64,000 nucleotides of DNA from Nocardiopsis sinuspersici (GCA_008638415.1 VWVT01000001.1:372001-436000), one strand, 5' to 3'. Shown: positions 1 to 8,903, counted from the stretch's first letter. Translations and numbers: made by a program. Notes: generated from the sequence alone by a model not told the origin.

Positions 1-219
1 GCCCGCGACGGCCCGGCCGTTGGCCGACATGACCGGATCGCCGTCCTCCCCCTCGCCGAGGGGCATGGGCATGTCCGGCATGAGGAAGTAGACCAGCAGG
101 CCGACCAGCGGACCGGCGACCAGGCCGATGACGCGGGAGCGGGGAAAGCTGTTCGCGGGCTTGCCGTCCTGTGTGGGCGACGTGGTGTCCGGCGTGTCGA
201 CACCCTTCGGGGACGCCAT
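1..219 (-). CDS. DASS (SLC13)-type anion symporter, N-terminal part only
   Basis: Only the first 73 codons lie in the window; the gene runs off the left edge. The ATG at 219 has a good ribosome site (AGGAGG, 225-230). The protein starts with a polar tail of about 27 residues, then a hydrophobic segment (about residues 29-47), then MSANGRAVAG. This layout, a short tail, a first helix ending in MP and then an S-x-x-GR-x-VAG stretch, is what I recognise at the start of divalent anion:Na+ symporters, which import C4-dicarboxylates or similar anions. It is divergent from the TAXI lipoprotein gene. The family call rests on a short stretch. Confidence 0.5.
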   Translation of the reverse strand, partial: MASPKGVDTPDTTSPTQDGKPANSFPRSRVIGLVAGPLVGLLVYFLMPDMPMPLGEGEDGDPVMSANGRAVAG

Positions 220-484
220 GGGTTCCTCCTGTTACGGGCGACTGGGGGCGGGGTTTCGCCCACCGGGGGACTCCTGCGTCTCACTGGGTTTGCCTGCCGG
301 TTTCCCCCGGGTTACTCCGACTTGCTACAGCGATGGTGGGTATCTCCCCCAGGGGTGTCCAACACCTCACCCAAAACTTGAGGTTCCTCTGACATTGGGA
401 CACGGTGGGTCGGTGACCTGGGACACGGGGTGATCCGCGAGACGGTGCGCCGGGGCACCGCTCCACACTGCCTAAGCTGCACAT
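220..484. other. Intergenic region between divergent symporter and TAXI genes
   Basis: No gene seen. This 265-bp gap must hold the promoters of both divergent genes. I cannot pick out a convincing -35/-10 pair or a palindrome. Confidence 0.4.
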
Positions 485-1435
485 ATGCATCCGAGGGGAC
501 CGAACCGGCGTACCGCCCTGCGGGGCGCCGCGGGCGCCCTCGCCCTGGCGGCGGTGAGCGGTTGCACATGGCGGGAACCCCCGTCCCCGGCCCCGGTGTT
601 CGTGGTGGCCACCGGCCCGCCCGGAGCCGTGTACCGGGAGATCGGTGCGGAGATCGCGCGCCTGCTGGACGAGCGCCTGCCCGGGACCCGGGTGAGGACC
701 GTCGAGACCGGCGCCTCGCATGACAACCTGCGCCTCATCGAGGCGGGTGAGGCGCAGCTCGGCCTGGCCAACCTCGACTCGGTCATGGCCGGCGAGGTGG
801 CCGGCGCCGACCCCCTCCGCGCGATCGGCCGCCTCTACGACAGCTTCGTGCACCTCGTGGTCCTGGACGGGTCGCCCGTGCGCCGTCTGGGGGACCTGGA
901 GGGACGCAGGATCTCGGTGGGCGCGGACGACTCCGGCACCGAGTTCACCGCGGACCAGATCCTCGCGGAGACCGGGGTGGGAATGGAGGTGGTGCGGATG
1001 AACCAGGCGGACTCCGCCCGGGCCCTGGGCCGCGGGGAGATCGACGCGATGTTCTCCCTGACGGGGCTGCCCACCCCGGCCATCGCCGACCTGGCGGAGC
1101 GGCACGTGATACGCCTGATCGACCTCTCCGACGCTGCGGCCGCCATGGCCGGCGTCCGCCCCGAGGCGTACTTCCCCGCCAGTGTCCCGGCGACCACCTA
1201 CGAGGGCGTGCCCTCCTGCCCCACCATGTCCGTGCCGAACCTGCTGCTGTGCTCGGCCGACCTGTCGGAGAGGCTCGCCCACCTGGTCGCCGACACCGTG
1301 TACACGGGCGCCAGGAGGATCGCGGCCTCCCGCCCGGAGGCGGCCCAGATCAACGTGCGCACCGGCATCTCCACCGGTGCGGTCCCCCTGCACCGCGGCG
1401 CCGTGCGCTGGTACCGGGAGAACAAACCCGCGTGA
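485..1435 (+). CDS. TAXI-family solute-binding lipoprotein
   Basis: This 316-residue protein begins with a basic N-terminus, a hydrophobic stretch and a lipobox (AAVSGC, Cys about residue 27), so it should be an exported lipoprotein. The mature part has TAXI-family features: FVVATGPPGAVYREIGAEIA near the start, then EAGEAQLGLANLDSV and a DDSGTEFTADQIL stretch. TAXI proteins bind small organic anions, usually for a TRAP transporter. No TRAP membrane subunit is visible here. The neighbours are a symporter fragment on one side and a sensor kinase/response regulator on the other, so it may act as a ligand receptor for either; that is inference. No clear ribosome site precedes the ATG. Confidence 0.8.
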   Translation: MHPRGPNRRTALRGAAGALALAAVSGCTWREPPSPAPVFVVATGPPGAVYREIGAEIARLLDERLPGTRVRTVETGASHDNLRLIEAGEAQLGLANLDSVMAGEVAGADPLRAIGRLYDSFVHLVVLDGSPVRRLGDLEGRRISVGADDSGTEFTADQILAETGVGMEVVRMNQADSARALGRGEIDAMFSLTGLPTPAIADLAERHVIRLIDLSDAAAAMAGVRPEAYFPASVPATTYEGVPSCPTMSVPNLLLCSADLSERLAHLVADTVYTGARRIAASRPEAAQINVRTGISTGAVPLHRGAVRWYRENKPA

Positions 1436-1453
1436 GGCCCTCCAGGGACCGGT

Positions 1454-1470
1454 GAGACCCGTGGGGTCTC
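1454..1470. terminator. Hairpin between convergent TAXI and kinase genes
   Basis: Perfect 7-bp arms GAGACCC/GGGTCTC around a GTG loop, 18 bp after the TAXI stop codon and before the kinase stop. Probably a two-way terminator; there is no U-run, as is usual in high-GC actinomycetes. Confidence 0.5.
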
Positions 1471-1552
1471 CGTCTGAGGACCCCGTGGGGACCGGGCGGC
1501 TTCCCGGAGGGCCGGACGACGTCCCGCGAGGGACCGTGCGGCGTCCCGGGGG

Positions 1553-2953
1553 TCAGTCGGCCTCCGGCGGCGCGGGCGGCAGGGAGATCACCGCGCCGAA
1601 CCCGGGGCGCCCGTCTCCGGGCAGGCCTTCGCCCAGCGCCAGCTCCCCGCCGGCGCCGCGGACCAGGTCGGCGACGATCGCCAGCCCCATCCCGGTCCCC
1701 TCGGTGTTCTGGTGCCGGGCTGAGCGCCAGAAGCGGTTCAGGGCGGTGCCGAGCTCCTCCTCGGCCAGTCCCTCCCCGTCGTCGAGCACGCTGATCCGGA
1801 CCGGGTCGCCCGCCCGGACGCGCACCTCCACCCGGGTCCCCCCTGACAGCCGCAGGGCGTTGCTCACCAGTTCGTCGAGGATGCTGCCCAGGCCCCCGGC
1901 CGGAGCCTGTACCCGCACCCCCTCGGGGACGTCGGCGGACACGGAGATCCCCCGGGCCGTGCCCAGGGCGCGCCAGCGCTCCGTCCGCGTGTCCAGCAGT
2001 TCGGCGACCTCCACGGCCTCGGTACCCGTCACGCTCTCCAGGCGGGTCGCGGCCAGCAGGGAGTTGAGCATCCGGTGCATGGCCGTGGTCTCGTCCACGG
2101 CCACGGCGTGCGCCTCCCTGGCCTCCTCCGTGGTGAGGTGGGGCGCGAGGTTCTCCACCGCCAGACGAAGGCTGGCCAGGGGGTTGCGGAGCTGGTGGGA
2201 GGCCTCGGAGACGAAGGAGCGCTGGCGCTCCAGGGATCTGCGCACCACGTCGACCATCGTGTTGAAGGACTCGGTGAGGCGGCGCAGCTCCGGCGGGCCG
2301 CGCTCGGCGTCCACCTGCACGTCCAGGTCCCCCGAGGCCACCGCGGTGGTGGCCGCGTCCAGTCCGCCGATGGGGCGCAGGACCCAGCGCGACAGCGGCA
2401 GCGAGACCGCCACCAACAGCCCCAGGGGCACCAGGCTGAACAGCGCGAGCCACCCCCACGACCCGAGGATGTCGGCGCCGAGGCGGTCGGTGGGGGCGAC
2501 GAGGACGACCGCGCCGACCACCTCGCTGTCCCTGCCGACGGGCTCGGCGACCACGAGGGGCTCGGGCGCCCAGGGCCAGACGGTGGTGGGCGGGGCGGGA
2601 CGCTCCCCGGCCAGGGCGACGGTGACGGTGTTCGGGGAGTCCAGGTCCGCGAGGACCTCGTTCAGGCGCCCGGTGCCTCCGGACCCGGTCACGGTCCCGC
2701 CGTCGGGTGCGACCACGGCCACCGGGATGCCGTACAGGTCCTCGTAGCGGGACATCTCCTGTACGAGCGCGTCCCGGCGGTCGGTCTCCAGGGCGGTGCG
2801 GGCCAGCGCCGCGAACCGGCCCGCGTCCCCCAGCCGGTCGACGTACACCTCCTGGGTCCGCTGCTGGGCGATGACGGTCCCCAGCGGGACGACGGCCGCG
2901 GCGACCAGGACGAACGCGGCGGGCAGGAGGACGGCGAGCAGTCTGCGGAGCAC
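1553..2953 (-). CDS. Sensor histidine kinase
   Basis: 466 residues. A first membrane helix (about 6-28) is followed by an extracytoplasmic domain of about 130 residues, a second helix (about 163-185) and a HAMP linker. The H-box reads FVSEASHQLRNPLASL, with the phospho-accepting His about residue 252. The ATP-binding part shows ILDELVSNAL (N box), DDGEGL (G1) and GTGMGLAIV (G2). The GTG start lies a few bases after the stop of the response regulator gene, so the two are co-transcribed with the regulator first. The signal is unknown. The neighbouring TAXI lipoprotein and DASS symporter suggest an organic anion, by analogy with other transporter-linked two-component systems. Confidence 0.92.
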   Translation of the reverse strand: MLRRLLAVLLPAAFVLVAAAVVPLGTVIAQQRTQEVYVDRLGDAGRFAALARTALETDRRDALVQEMSRYEDLYGIPVAVVAPDGGTVTGSGGTGRLNEVLADLDSPNTVTVALAGERPAPPTTVWPWAPEPLVVAEPVGRDSEVVGAVVLVAPTDRLGADILGSWGWLALFSLVPLGLLVAVSLPLSRWVLRPIGGLDAATTAVASGDLDVQVDAERGPPELRRLTESFNTMVDVVRRSLERQRSFVSEASHQLRNPLASLRLAVENLAPHLTTEEAREAHAVAVDETTAMHRMLNSLLAATRLESVTGTEAVEVAELLDTRTERWRALGTARGISVSADVPEGVRVQAPAGGLGSILDELVSNALRLSGGTRVEVRVRAGDPVRISVLDDGEGLAEEELGTALNRFWRSARHQNTEGTGMGLAIVADLVRGAGGELALGEGLPGDGRPGFGAVISLPPAPPEAD

Positions 2954-2956
2954 GGT

Positions 2957-3625
2957 TCAGGACCCGTCGAGGACGTATCCGACACCGCGCACGGTCCGGA
3001 TGCGGACGGTGTGGCCGAGCTTGGCGCGCAGTGAGCCGATGTGGGTGTCCAGGGTCCTGGAGGAGGCCTCCCAGGCGGCGCCCCACACCTGGTCGAGGAT
3101 CTGGTCGCGGGCCACGACCGACGGGGACCGGGAGGTGAGGAGGGCCAGCAGGTCGAACTCCTTGCGGGTCAGTTGGAGCTCGGTGCCGCCGGCCACGGCC
3201 GCGCGGGAGCCGGTGTCGATGGTGAGCGCGCCGGCCCTGAGCCGGGGCTCCTCGTCGACGGCCTCGGCCCGCGCCGTGCGGGTGCGGCGCAGGACCGCGT
3301 CGATGCGGGCGAGGAGCTCGGCGACGCCGAAGGGCTTGACGACGTAGTCGTCGGCCCCGGCGCGCAGTCCGCGCACCCGGTCGCGTTCCTCGCCGCGCGC
3401 GGTGACGGCGATGATGGCGGTCTGCGGGCGGTCGCGGAGCCTGCGCAGCAGGTCGATGCCGTCGGCGTCGGGCAGGCCGAGGTCGAGGAGGACGACGTCG
3501 GCGGGCGGGGCGCTGAGGGCGCGCTCGGCGGTGGCCACCCGCTGGACGTCGAAGGAGGCCGCCCGCAGAGCGGTCACCAGACCACGGGCGACCCGGTCGT
3601 CGTCCTCGACCACGAGAATGCGCAT
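2957..3625 (-). CDS. OmpR/PhoB-type response regulator
   Basis: Receiver domain with acidic pocket (VVEDDD), phospho-Asp in VVLLDLGLPD, Thr in AVTAR and Lys in VVKPFG, followed by a winged-helix DNA-binding domain (about residues 125-220) ending in VRTVRGVGYVLDGS. I start at the ATG at 3625 (MRILVVEDD); an ATG three codons upstream (3634) is equally open. It precedes the kinase gene with only a few bases between them, so it is the partner of that kinase. Upstream lies a cluster of GCGTGGG-type repeats that may be its own operator. Confidence 0.93.
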   Translation of the reverse strand: MRILVVEDDDRVARGLVTALRAASFDVQRVATAERALSAPPADVVLLDLGLPDADGIDLLRRLRDRPQTAIIAVTARGEERDRVRGLRAGADDYVVKPFGVAELLARIDAVLRRTRTARAEAVDEEPRLRAGALTIDTGSRAAVAGGTELQLTRKEFDLLALLTSRSPSVVARDQILDQVWGAAWEASSRTLDTHIGSLRAKLGHTVRIRTVRGVGYVLDGS

Positions 3626-3634
3626 GACCTGCAT

Positions 3635-4050
3635 AGTAGGCAGTGTTCACCCCTTTTACGGCACTCCGCCGGACCGCTGCCGTCGGCGGCCGGCCGCGGC
3701 GCCCGTTCGGCGGCGCGCGATCGACGACGACATCCGGTCGGCGGTGGCGCGCGACCGCGGTCCGGGGGGGCGGACGCGTGGGGTCTGAGGTGCGTGGGTG
3801 GGACCGGGGCGACTACGCGGGGCTGGGACAGACGCGTGGGGTTGGAGAGCAGGCGTGGGGGCTGTGCGAAATATGTCCTTCTGTTCGGCGTGCGGAACCG
3901 AATGTTCTCGTGCGCTAACTCCGTCCGTCTTTCACGAAAGTCCGGGGGCGCCGTGCGGCGCCGGGAAGTACGCGGTGTTCCTCTGTCTGATGTGTGAAAG
4001 CGGATAAGCAAGTGAAAAAGTGTTCCTGGCACAGGTGGCTCGTGAAAAGC
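3635..4050. other. Gap upstream of the two-component operon
   Basis: No coding sequence supported. It holds the repeat cluster at 3776-3860 and, from about 3870, a locally AT-richer stretch (ATATGTCC, GAATGTTCTCGTGCG). That stretch is a likely promoter area for the leftward regulator/kinase operon. Confidence 0.4.
3776..3860. repeat. Cluster of five GCGTGGGG-like direct repeats
   Basis: GCGTGGGG or close variants begin at 3776, 3792, 3817, 3834 and 3853, spaced 16 to 25 bp. They sit 150-235 bp upstream of the response regulator start, in a 426-470 bp gap without genes. This may be an operator array for the response regulator (OmpR-type proteins bind direct repeats), but that is inference. 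Confidence 0.4.
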
Positions 4051-4089
4051 CACCCGGGCCGTCCGCCTCCGGCGACGGACGGCCGGGTG
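4051..4089 (-). terminator. Terminator of the doxX gene
   Basis: 14-bp stem (arm 4051-4065 with one bulged G; arm 4076-4089) just after the doxX stop codon. Confidence 0.65.
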
Positions 4090-4095
4090 CCCTGG

Positions 4096-4536
4096 TCAGG
4101 AGGCCGGTACGGGTTCAGAGGCCCGGCGGCGGGGTCGGCCCCACGGCATGACGCGGTCCAGGGAGTAGCGGCCGCCGGCGAAACCGAGGGCCAGAGCGGT
4201 GGCACCAAGGACCAGGAGGAACTCGAACCCGCCGACCAGCGGGTCGCCGAGGTGGGCGAAGTAGTAGGCGTTGGCCATCATGAACGCCAGGAGGAATCCG
4301 GCGAGGGGCAGGGCGAAGCCGACGATGAGCGCCAGTCCGGCGCCCACCTCGATGAGGGCGCCGAGGAGGGCGGAGAACTGGGGGAAGGGGATTCCCAGGG
4401 AGGCGAAGCCCTGGGCGGTGCCGTCGAGGTCGGTCGCCTTCGGCCAACCGTGGGAGACGAAGACGACGCCGACCACCATCCTCGCGAGCAGTGTGGTGAC
4501 GTCGCCGACTCCGGACAGGAGCGATCTATCGGTCAT
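4096..4536 (-). CDS. DoxX-family membrane protein
   Basis: 146 residues with four hydrophobic segments. The N-terminal pattern LLARMVVGVVFVSHGWPKA and the later LGALIEVGAGLALIVGF followed by an FMMANAYYFAH helix are typical of the DoxX/DoxD superfamily. These small integral membrane proteins are linked in various bacteria to redox balance or quinone chemistry; no substrate can be assigned here. It is monocistronic with its own terminator. The ribosome site is weak (AGGAA). Confidence 0.85.
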   Translation of the reverse strand: MTDRSLLSGVGDVTTLLARMVVGVVFVSHGWPKATDLDGTAQGFASLGIPFPQFSALLGALIEVGAGLALIVGFALPLAGFLLAFMMANAYYFAHLGDPLVGGFEFLLVLGATALALGFAGGRYSLDRVMPWGRPRRRASEPVPAS

Positions 4537-4901
4537 GGGGATTCCTGTTCTGTGAGCGGGTATTTCCGAAAAGAGGCCGCACTCCCGGCCGGATAACCGG
4601 GATGACCTTTTCCGAAGGACAAATGGTAATACCTATCCCTCTGGCCACATAGAGTGCGAAATCGAAAGATTCCCCGCGCCGGGCATTCACCCTGGTGGGG
4701 ACACATAACAGAACGTGGTTCAGTCCTGGCTCCCCGTACCCGTCGGCCCCGCGTACCGGGGATCCTCCTCCGCGGACCACCGCCGCCCCCGCACACCGGG
4801 CACCCCCGCCGACCGGACGCATCCGTACGCCGGACGCACCCGCGGGACGGCCACCTCCGCGCGGCGGCCGTCCGTCACCGTCGTCTGGGACACTTCCCGC
4901 C
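4537..4901. other. Divergent promoter region of doxX and the NADAR gene
   Basis: No gene. The left 150 bp are less GC-rich than the surroundings and contain TTCCGAA twice (about 4565 and 4610) and a GGTAATACC element, plausible operator or promoter material for doxX. The right half is plain high-GC sequence. Confidence 0.35.
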
Positions 4902-5474
4902 ATGACGGACACACGCGACCCCGCGGGCGCGCGCACGGTGGAAGAGCTGATCGCCTCGACGGGGCGGGCGAAGTACCTGTGCTTCTGGGGGCACAAGCCG
5001 CCCGCGGACGGTGGTGTGTCGGCGAGCTGCCTCTCGCAGTGGTGGCCCGCCGCCTTCACCGTGGACGGAACCGGCTACCCCACCGCGGAGCACTACATGA
5101 TGGCCGCCAAGGCGCGCCTGTTCGGCGACGCCGAGGCCGAGGAGCGGATCCTCGCCGCGGGCCATCCCCGGGACGCCAAGGTGATCGGCCGACAGGTGCG
5201 CGGCTTCGACCAGGAGGCATGGGAGGCGGCCCGCTTCGGGATCGTGGTCGAGGCCGGCGTCGCCAAGTTCGGCCAGAACCCGGACCTGCGGGAGTTCCTG
5301 CTGGGCACCGGCGGGCGGGTGCTGGTGGAGGCGAGTCCCCGCGACCGGGTGTGGGGCATCGGACTGGGTGCGAAGAACGACGACGCGCGGGTACCGGAAC
5401 GCTGGCGGGGCCTCAACCTGCTGGGCTTCGCGCTGATGGAGGCCCGCGCCCGCCTCGCCTCGTCCGCCTCCTGA
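4902..5474 (+). CDS. NADAR-domain protein (YbiA-like N-glycosidase)
   Basis: 190 residues, almost all one NADAR domain. Family landmarks: YLCFWGHKP, then CLSQWWPAAFTVDG, YPTAEHYMMAAKARLF, the DAKVIGRQV segment, and a C-terminal KFGQNPDLREFLLGTG with DRVWGIGLG. NADAR enzymes cleave N-glycosidic bonds in riboflavin intermediates or remove ADP-ribose from guanine. Which of these applies here cannot be read from sequence. The ATG at 4902 starts just before the domain; an upstream in-frame ATG (4695) would add a proline-rich tail without support. Stand-alone gene; 14 bp separate its stop from the kinase-like pseudogene. Confidence 0.88.
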   Translation: MTDTRDPAGARTVEELIASTGRAKYLCFWGHKPPADGGVSASCLSQWWPAAFTVDGTGYPTAEHYMMAAKARLFGDAEAEERILAAGHPRDAKVIGRQVRGFDQEAWEAARFGIVVEAGVAKFGQNPDLREFLLGTGGRVLVEASPRDRVWGIGLGAKNDDARVPERWRGLNLLGFALMEARARLASSAS

Positions 5475-5488
5475 CCCGCCGCCGGGCC

Positions 5489-7131
5489 TCAGACCTCGTG
5501 GCCCGCGCAGGTGCGGATCTGCGCGTCGTCGCGTGTGCGCACGCCCGGCAGCCAGCCGGCGGCGCCGCCCCCGGTGGTCACCCGGCACATGGTGCTGGAG
5601 CTCTTCCCGCTCTCGTCCGTGACGGTGACGCCGTTCGTGACCCGGCACGTCGTCTGGAGGACGTCGCCGTGCCAGACCCGGCCGGCCCGGTTGCCCGGGT
5701 CGGCGTAGGGGGCGTACGGGTCGTGGACGATCCGCAGACCGCACTCCGGCGCGCGCGAGGCCTGACAGGGCCCCTCGGCGTTGAACACGGTCAGCGGCAC
5801 AGTCACCGGTTCCGGCGGGGTCTCGGGTTCGGGCTCCTCCGAGGGCTCCTCCGACCGCTCCGCCTCCTCCGGCTCCTCGTCGGGTTCCTCGGACGGCTCC
5901 TCCGAGGGCTCTTCGGACGGTTCCTCCGAGGGCTCCTCGGACGGCTCCTCCTGGGAGACCGGCCCGGGAACGCGGCGCTCCTCCTCCACGGGCTCCCCCT
6001 CGGCGGGTTCGGGCTCCTCGCCGGCCGCGAACCACGTGGCCATGGGCAGGTGCTCCCAGTTCCGGCCGAGGGCCACACCGCCCACGATGAGCCCCGCCAG
6101 GAGGACCAGGGCCCCGAGGGCGGCCCCGGCACGGGCCAGGACCCGTCGGGTCCGCCCCCACCGACCGCGGGGATCTCGTACTCGCGCTCGGCGCCCGTCC
6201 GCACACCGTGCCAGTCGCGGTCCAGCAGGCCGGCGGTGGCCGCCGCGGCGGTCCCGACGTCGCGGACCGGCGCGATGGCCCGGCCCGGGGAGGCGGCCTG
6301 GACCACGCCGTGCACCAGTTCCAGAGCGGTGGGCCGCTCCGCCGCCTGCTTGCTCAGTGCCCGCAGGGACAGGTCCGCCAGGGGGCCCGAGAAGCCGTCG
6401 GTGTCGGGCGGGGTGTTCAGCACCCGGTGCGCCACGGCGGCCGCGTTCCCCGACCCGAACGGCGGGCGGCCCGTCGCCGCGTACGCCACCAGCGCGCCCC
6501 ACGCGAACACGTCGTCGGCGGTGGAGACCGGCTCGCCGCGGCAGTGCTCCGGACTGATCCATCCGGGCGACCCGCTCAGCATCCCGGTGCGGGTGATGGC
6601 CGTCTGGTCGACCGCCCGCGCCACCCCGAAGTCCAGGACGCGCGGCCCCTCCGGTGACAGGATGATGTTCGAGGGCTTGAGGTCGCGGTGCGCGATCCCC
6701 GCCTCGTGGATATGGGCCAGCGCCTCGGCCACCCCCACCGCCAGGCCGCGCAGCAGTTCCCCGTTCAACGGGCCGTGCTTGCGCAGGTGTTCGCTCAGCG
6801 TCATGCCGCGCACGAGCGGGTTCGCCAGCCAGGGCCGGGCCGCGTCGGTGTCGGCCTCCAGCAGCGGCACGGCGCAGGCGCCGCCCACACGGTCCAGCAG
6901 GTCCACCTCGCGCGCGAAACGCGCCCGGAAGTCGTCGGCCGACGCGTACTCCGGGTGGATCAGCTTGACGGCCGCCAGACGGCCGCTCTCGTCCCGCGCC
7001 GCTTACACGAGGCCCATGCCGCCCGCCCCCAGCCGTTTGAGCAGCCGGTAGGGGCCGATCCTGACCGGATCGCCGGGATCCAGGCCGGTGACGGCCGTGG
7101 GCAGGACGACGGTGAAGGAGGCCGTGGGCAC
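5489..7131 (-). pseudogene. Membrane Ser/Thr protein kinase (PknB-like), broken twice
   Basis: Reading from a GTG at 7131, the protein opens with GPYRLLKRLGAGGMGLV (Gly-rich loop) and then hits an in-frame TAA (7003-7005) where kinases have Tyr. After the stop the same frame continues: AAVKLIHPE (ATP Lys), IAHRDLKPSNIIL (catalytic loop), VLDFGVARA and GSPGWISPEH. At about 6155-6159 a run of five Gs (minus strand) needs one extra base to continue into a membrane helix (ALGALVLLAGLIVGGVAL), a repeated SEEP-rich stalk and a C-terminal extracellular domain ending at 5489. Both lesions are single-base; everything else looks intact, so either a young pseudogene or sequencing errors. Confidence 0.85.
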
Positions 7132-7726
7132 TGGAGGGGAACCTCGCTCATTCGGGGCTGGGTGGCGTGGAGGGACAGCACTCGGGAGCGAAAAGCGCCT
7201 TCACGAGGGTGGTCGAGCCCCACCCGTCCGGGGTCCCCGACGGCCACGGTCCCGAAGGCCCCGCCCGGCCCGGTCGGGCCGGTCGGGCCGAGGACCGCGT
7301 GGCGGGACGCGTGGACGGCTGTGCCGGATGCCGAGCCCGGGCAATTATTTCCCTATTGCTACCGGAATGAGCGCAATGTGGCGATAACAGAGCCTTTCTC
7401 CGAATCCGAATCCATGATCACCGCCGGATCATCCGAATTTCATCTGCCCTGCCTCCGTTCACGGCCGTGCCCCGCACCGGACAGGAGTAGAGTCCGATAA
7501 CACAGACGGCACGGTGCCCCGGCACCCGCACCTGTTTCCCCGGAGCACTCCGGGTCGCGGCACTTCCGCCGCCGCCCCGCAGGCGCTCCCGCGGCACGAC
7601 CACGCACGTCCCGCCGCGCGCCGCCCCGGGAAACCGATCCCCCACGCACCCACCGGTGCCCACGCGCGTTCCGGGAAACGCACCGTCCTTTCCGACCAGG
7701 ACGAACCACACTCCCAGGGAATTCCC
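7132..7726. other. Gap between kinase pseudogene and small protein gene
   Basis: About 600 bp with no supported gene. A less GC-rich block at about 7340-7450 carries CCGAATCCGAATCC and a possible -10 (TAGAGT, 7488-7493) for the small gene to the right. Confidence 0.35.
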
Positions 7727-7969
7727 ATGGCGTACTACCGCATCCAGTTGTGCGACGGCTCCTCCCACACCCTGCAGGCGGTGCGTATGCGCACCGACGC
7801 CGGCAGCCTCTACCTGGAGGAGCGCACCGCCGGGGCGTGGACCGAGGTGTTCGCGAACCCGATCACGGAGGTGGAGCGCGTCCAGCGCCGCTTCACCGAG
7901 AACGACGGCACCTGGACCTGGCTGAACGAGCGCCTGCCCGCTCCGGTCGGCGGCGTCCGGGCCTGGTGA
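7727..7969 (+). CDS. Small conserved-looking hypothetical protein
   Basis: 80 residues starting MAYYRIQLCDGSSHTL and ending PAPVGGVRAW. It has no signal peptide or membrane segment and reads like a small all-beta fold (alternating hydrophobics: YYRIQL, LYLEERT, WTEVFANPITEVERVQRRF). I choose the ATG at 7727 because the open frame upstream is Pro/Arg-rich noise. Not recognised; no function is offered. A strong hairpin follows the stop. Confidence 0.65.
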   Translation: MAYYRIQLCDGSSHTLQAVRMRTDAGSLYLEERTAGAWTEVFANPITEVERVQRRFTENDGTWTWLNERLPAPVGGVRAW

Positions 7970-7975
7970 GGGCCG

Positions 7976-8001
7976 GCGCCGGGCGGGGCGGCGCCCGGCG
8001 C
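7976..8001. terminator. Two-way terminator
   Basis: Perfect 9-bp arms GCGCCGGGC/GCCCGGCGC between the convergent small gene and the SDR gene. Confidence 0.7.
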
Positions 8002-8012
8002 GGCCCCCGCGG

Positions 8013-8777
8013 CTACCAGGGCAGGACGCCGTAGCTCTCCGGGGCCGACTCGGAGGCCAGGTGGCCCCACAGCACCCCGCTCGGCCCGTCGTCGGGCAGG
8101 GTCGCCAGGTGCAGGCTCACCCGCGCGCCCTGTTCGGGGGTGCGGTGGCCCGTGTTGTGGTTGAGGTCGGTCTCGCAGTATCCGGGGTTGGCCGCGTTCA
8201 CCTTGGCCCCGGCGGGTGCGAGGGCCTTGGCGTACAGGGCCGTCACCATGTTCACCGCCGCCTTCGAGGCGGGGTACCCGGCGTTGCCCTCCATCGCGAA
8301 GAACGGGCTGGCCGGGTCGGTCATCGTCCCGATCGAGCCGATCTCGCTGGACACGTTCACCACACGCGCGGACTCCGAGCGGCGCAGCAGGTCCAGGAAC
8401 GCGTCGGTGACCGTCACCGTGCCCACCACGTTCACCTCCAGCGTCCGGAGGAACGCGGTCGGGTCGGTGTCGCCGATCCCGCCCCAGTCCATGGCCACGC
8501 CCGCGTTGTTGACCAGCACGTCCAGCCGTCCGAAGTCCGCCTCCACCCGTGCGGCGGCGGCCCGGACGCTCTCGGCGTCGGTGACGTCCAGCGCCAGCGC
8601 GCGGGCGTCGGCCCCCTCCTCGCGCAGGGCCTTCTCGGCCTCGACGCCGCGCTCGGCGTCCCGGGACCCGACCAGCACCGTCATCCCCTCCAGCCCCAGC
8701 AGCCGCGCGGTCTGGAATCCGATCCCCTTGTTCGCCCCGGTCACGAGGGCGATCCTGTCGTTCTGTGTCTTCGCCAT
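8013..8777 (-). CDS. Short-chain dehydrogenase/reductase
   Basis: 254 residues, classical SDR. Shows the NAD(P)-binding TGANKGIG motif (about 14-21), DVT after strand 4, NNAGVA (about 91-96), a VVNVSS strand, and the YPASK catalytic Tyr/Lys. The Arg in GSRDAE after beta-2 suggests NADP(H) preference. The C-terminal SGVLWGHLASESAPESYGVLPW is typical of the subgroup that reduces small carbonyls. It is divergent from an MmyB-type regulator, a common and presumably regulatory pairing, with a palindrome in the shared promoter region. Confidence 0.92.
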   Translation of the reverse strand: MAKTQNDRIALVTGANKGIGFQTARLLGLEGMTVLVGSRDAERGVEAEKALREEGADARALALDVTDAESVRAAAARVEADFGRLDVLVNNAGVAMDWGGIGDTDPTAFLRTLEVNVVGTVTVTDAFLDLLRRSESARVVNVSSEIGSIGTMTDPASPFFAMEGNAGYPASKAAVNMVTALYAKALAPAGAKVNAANPGYCETDLNHNTGHRTPEQGARVSLHLATLPDDGPSGVLWGHLASESAPESYGVLPW

Positions 8778-8826
8778 GCCCCCATCGTGGGGCCGGACCG
8801 GGTGGTGAGGAAGGAACGGCCGAGAC

Positions 8827-8843
8827 TGGTACCGGCGGTACCA
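8827..8843. promoter_or_regulatory. Putative operator for the MmyB-type regulator
   Basis: Perfect palindrome TGGTACC-GGC-GGTACCA in the 126-bp gap between the divergent SDR and regulator genes. Likely site where the regulator controls the SDR and itself; inferred from position and symmetry. Confidence 0.6.
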
Positions 8844-8903
8844 CTGTCAGGAGCGCGTTCCTGGGGCATCCTGGAGGAGGACACCGATCCGAGGAGGCAA
8901 CCG

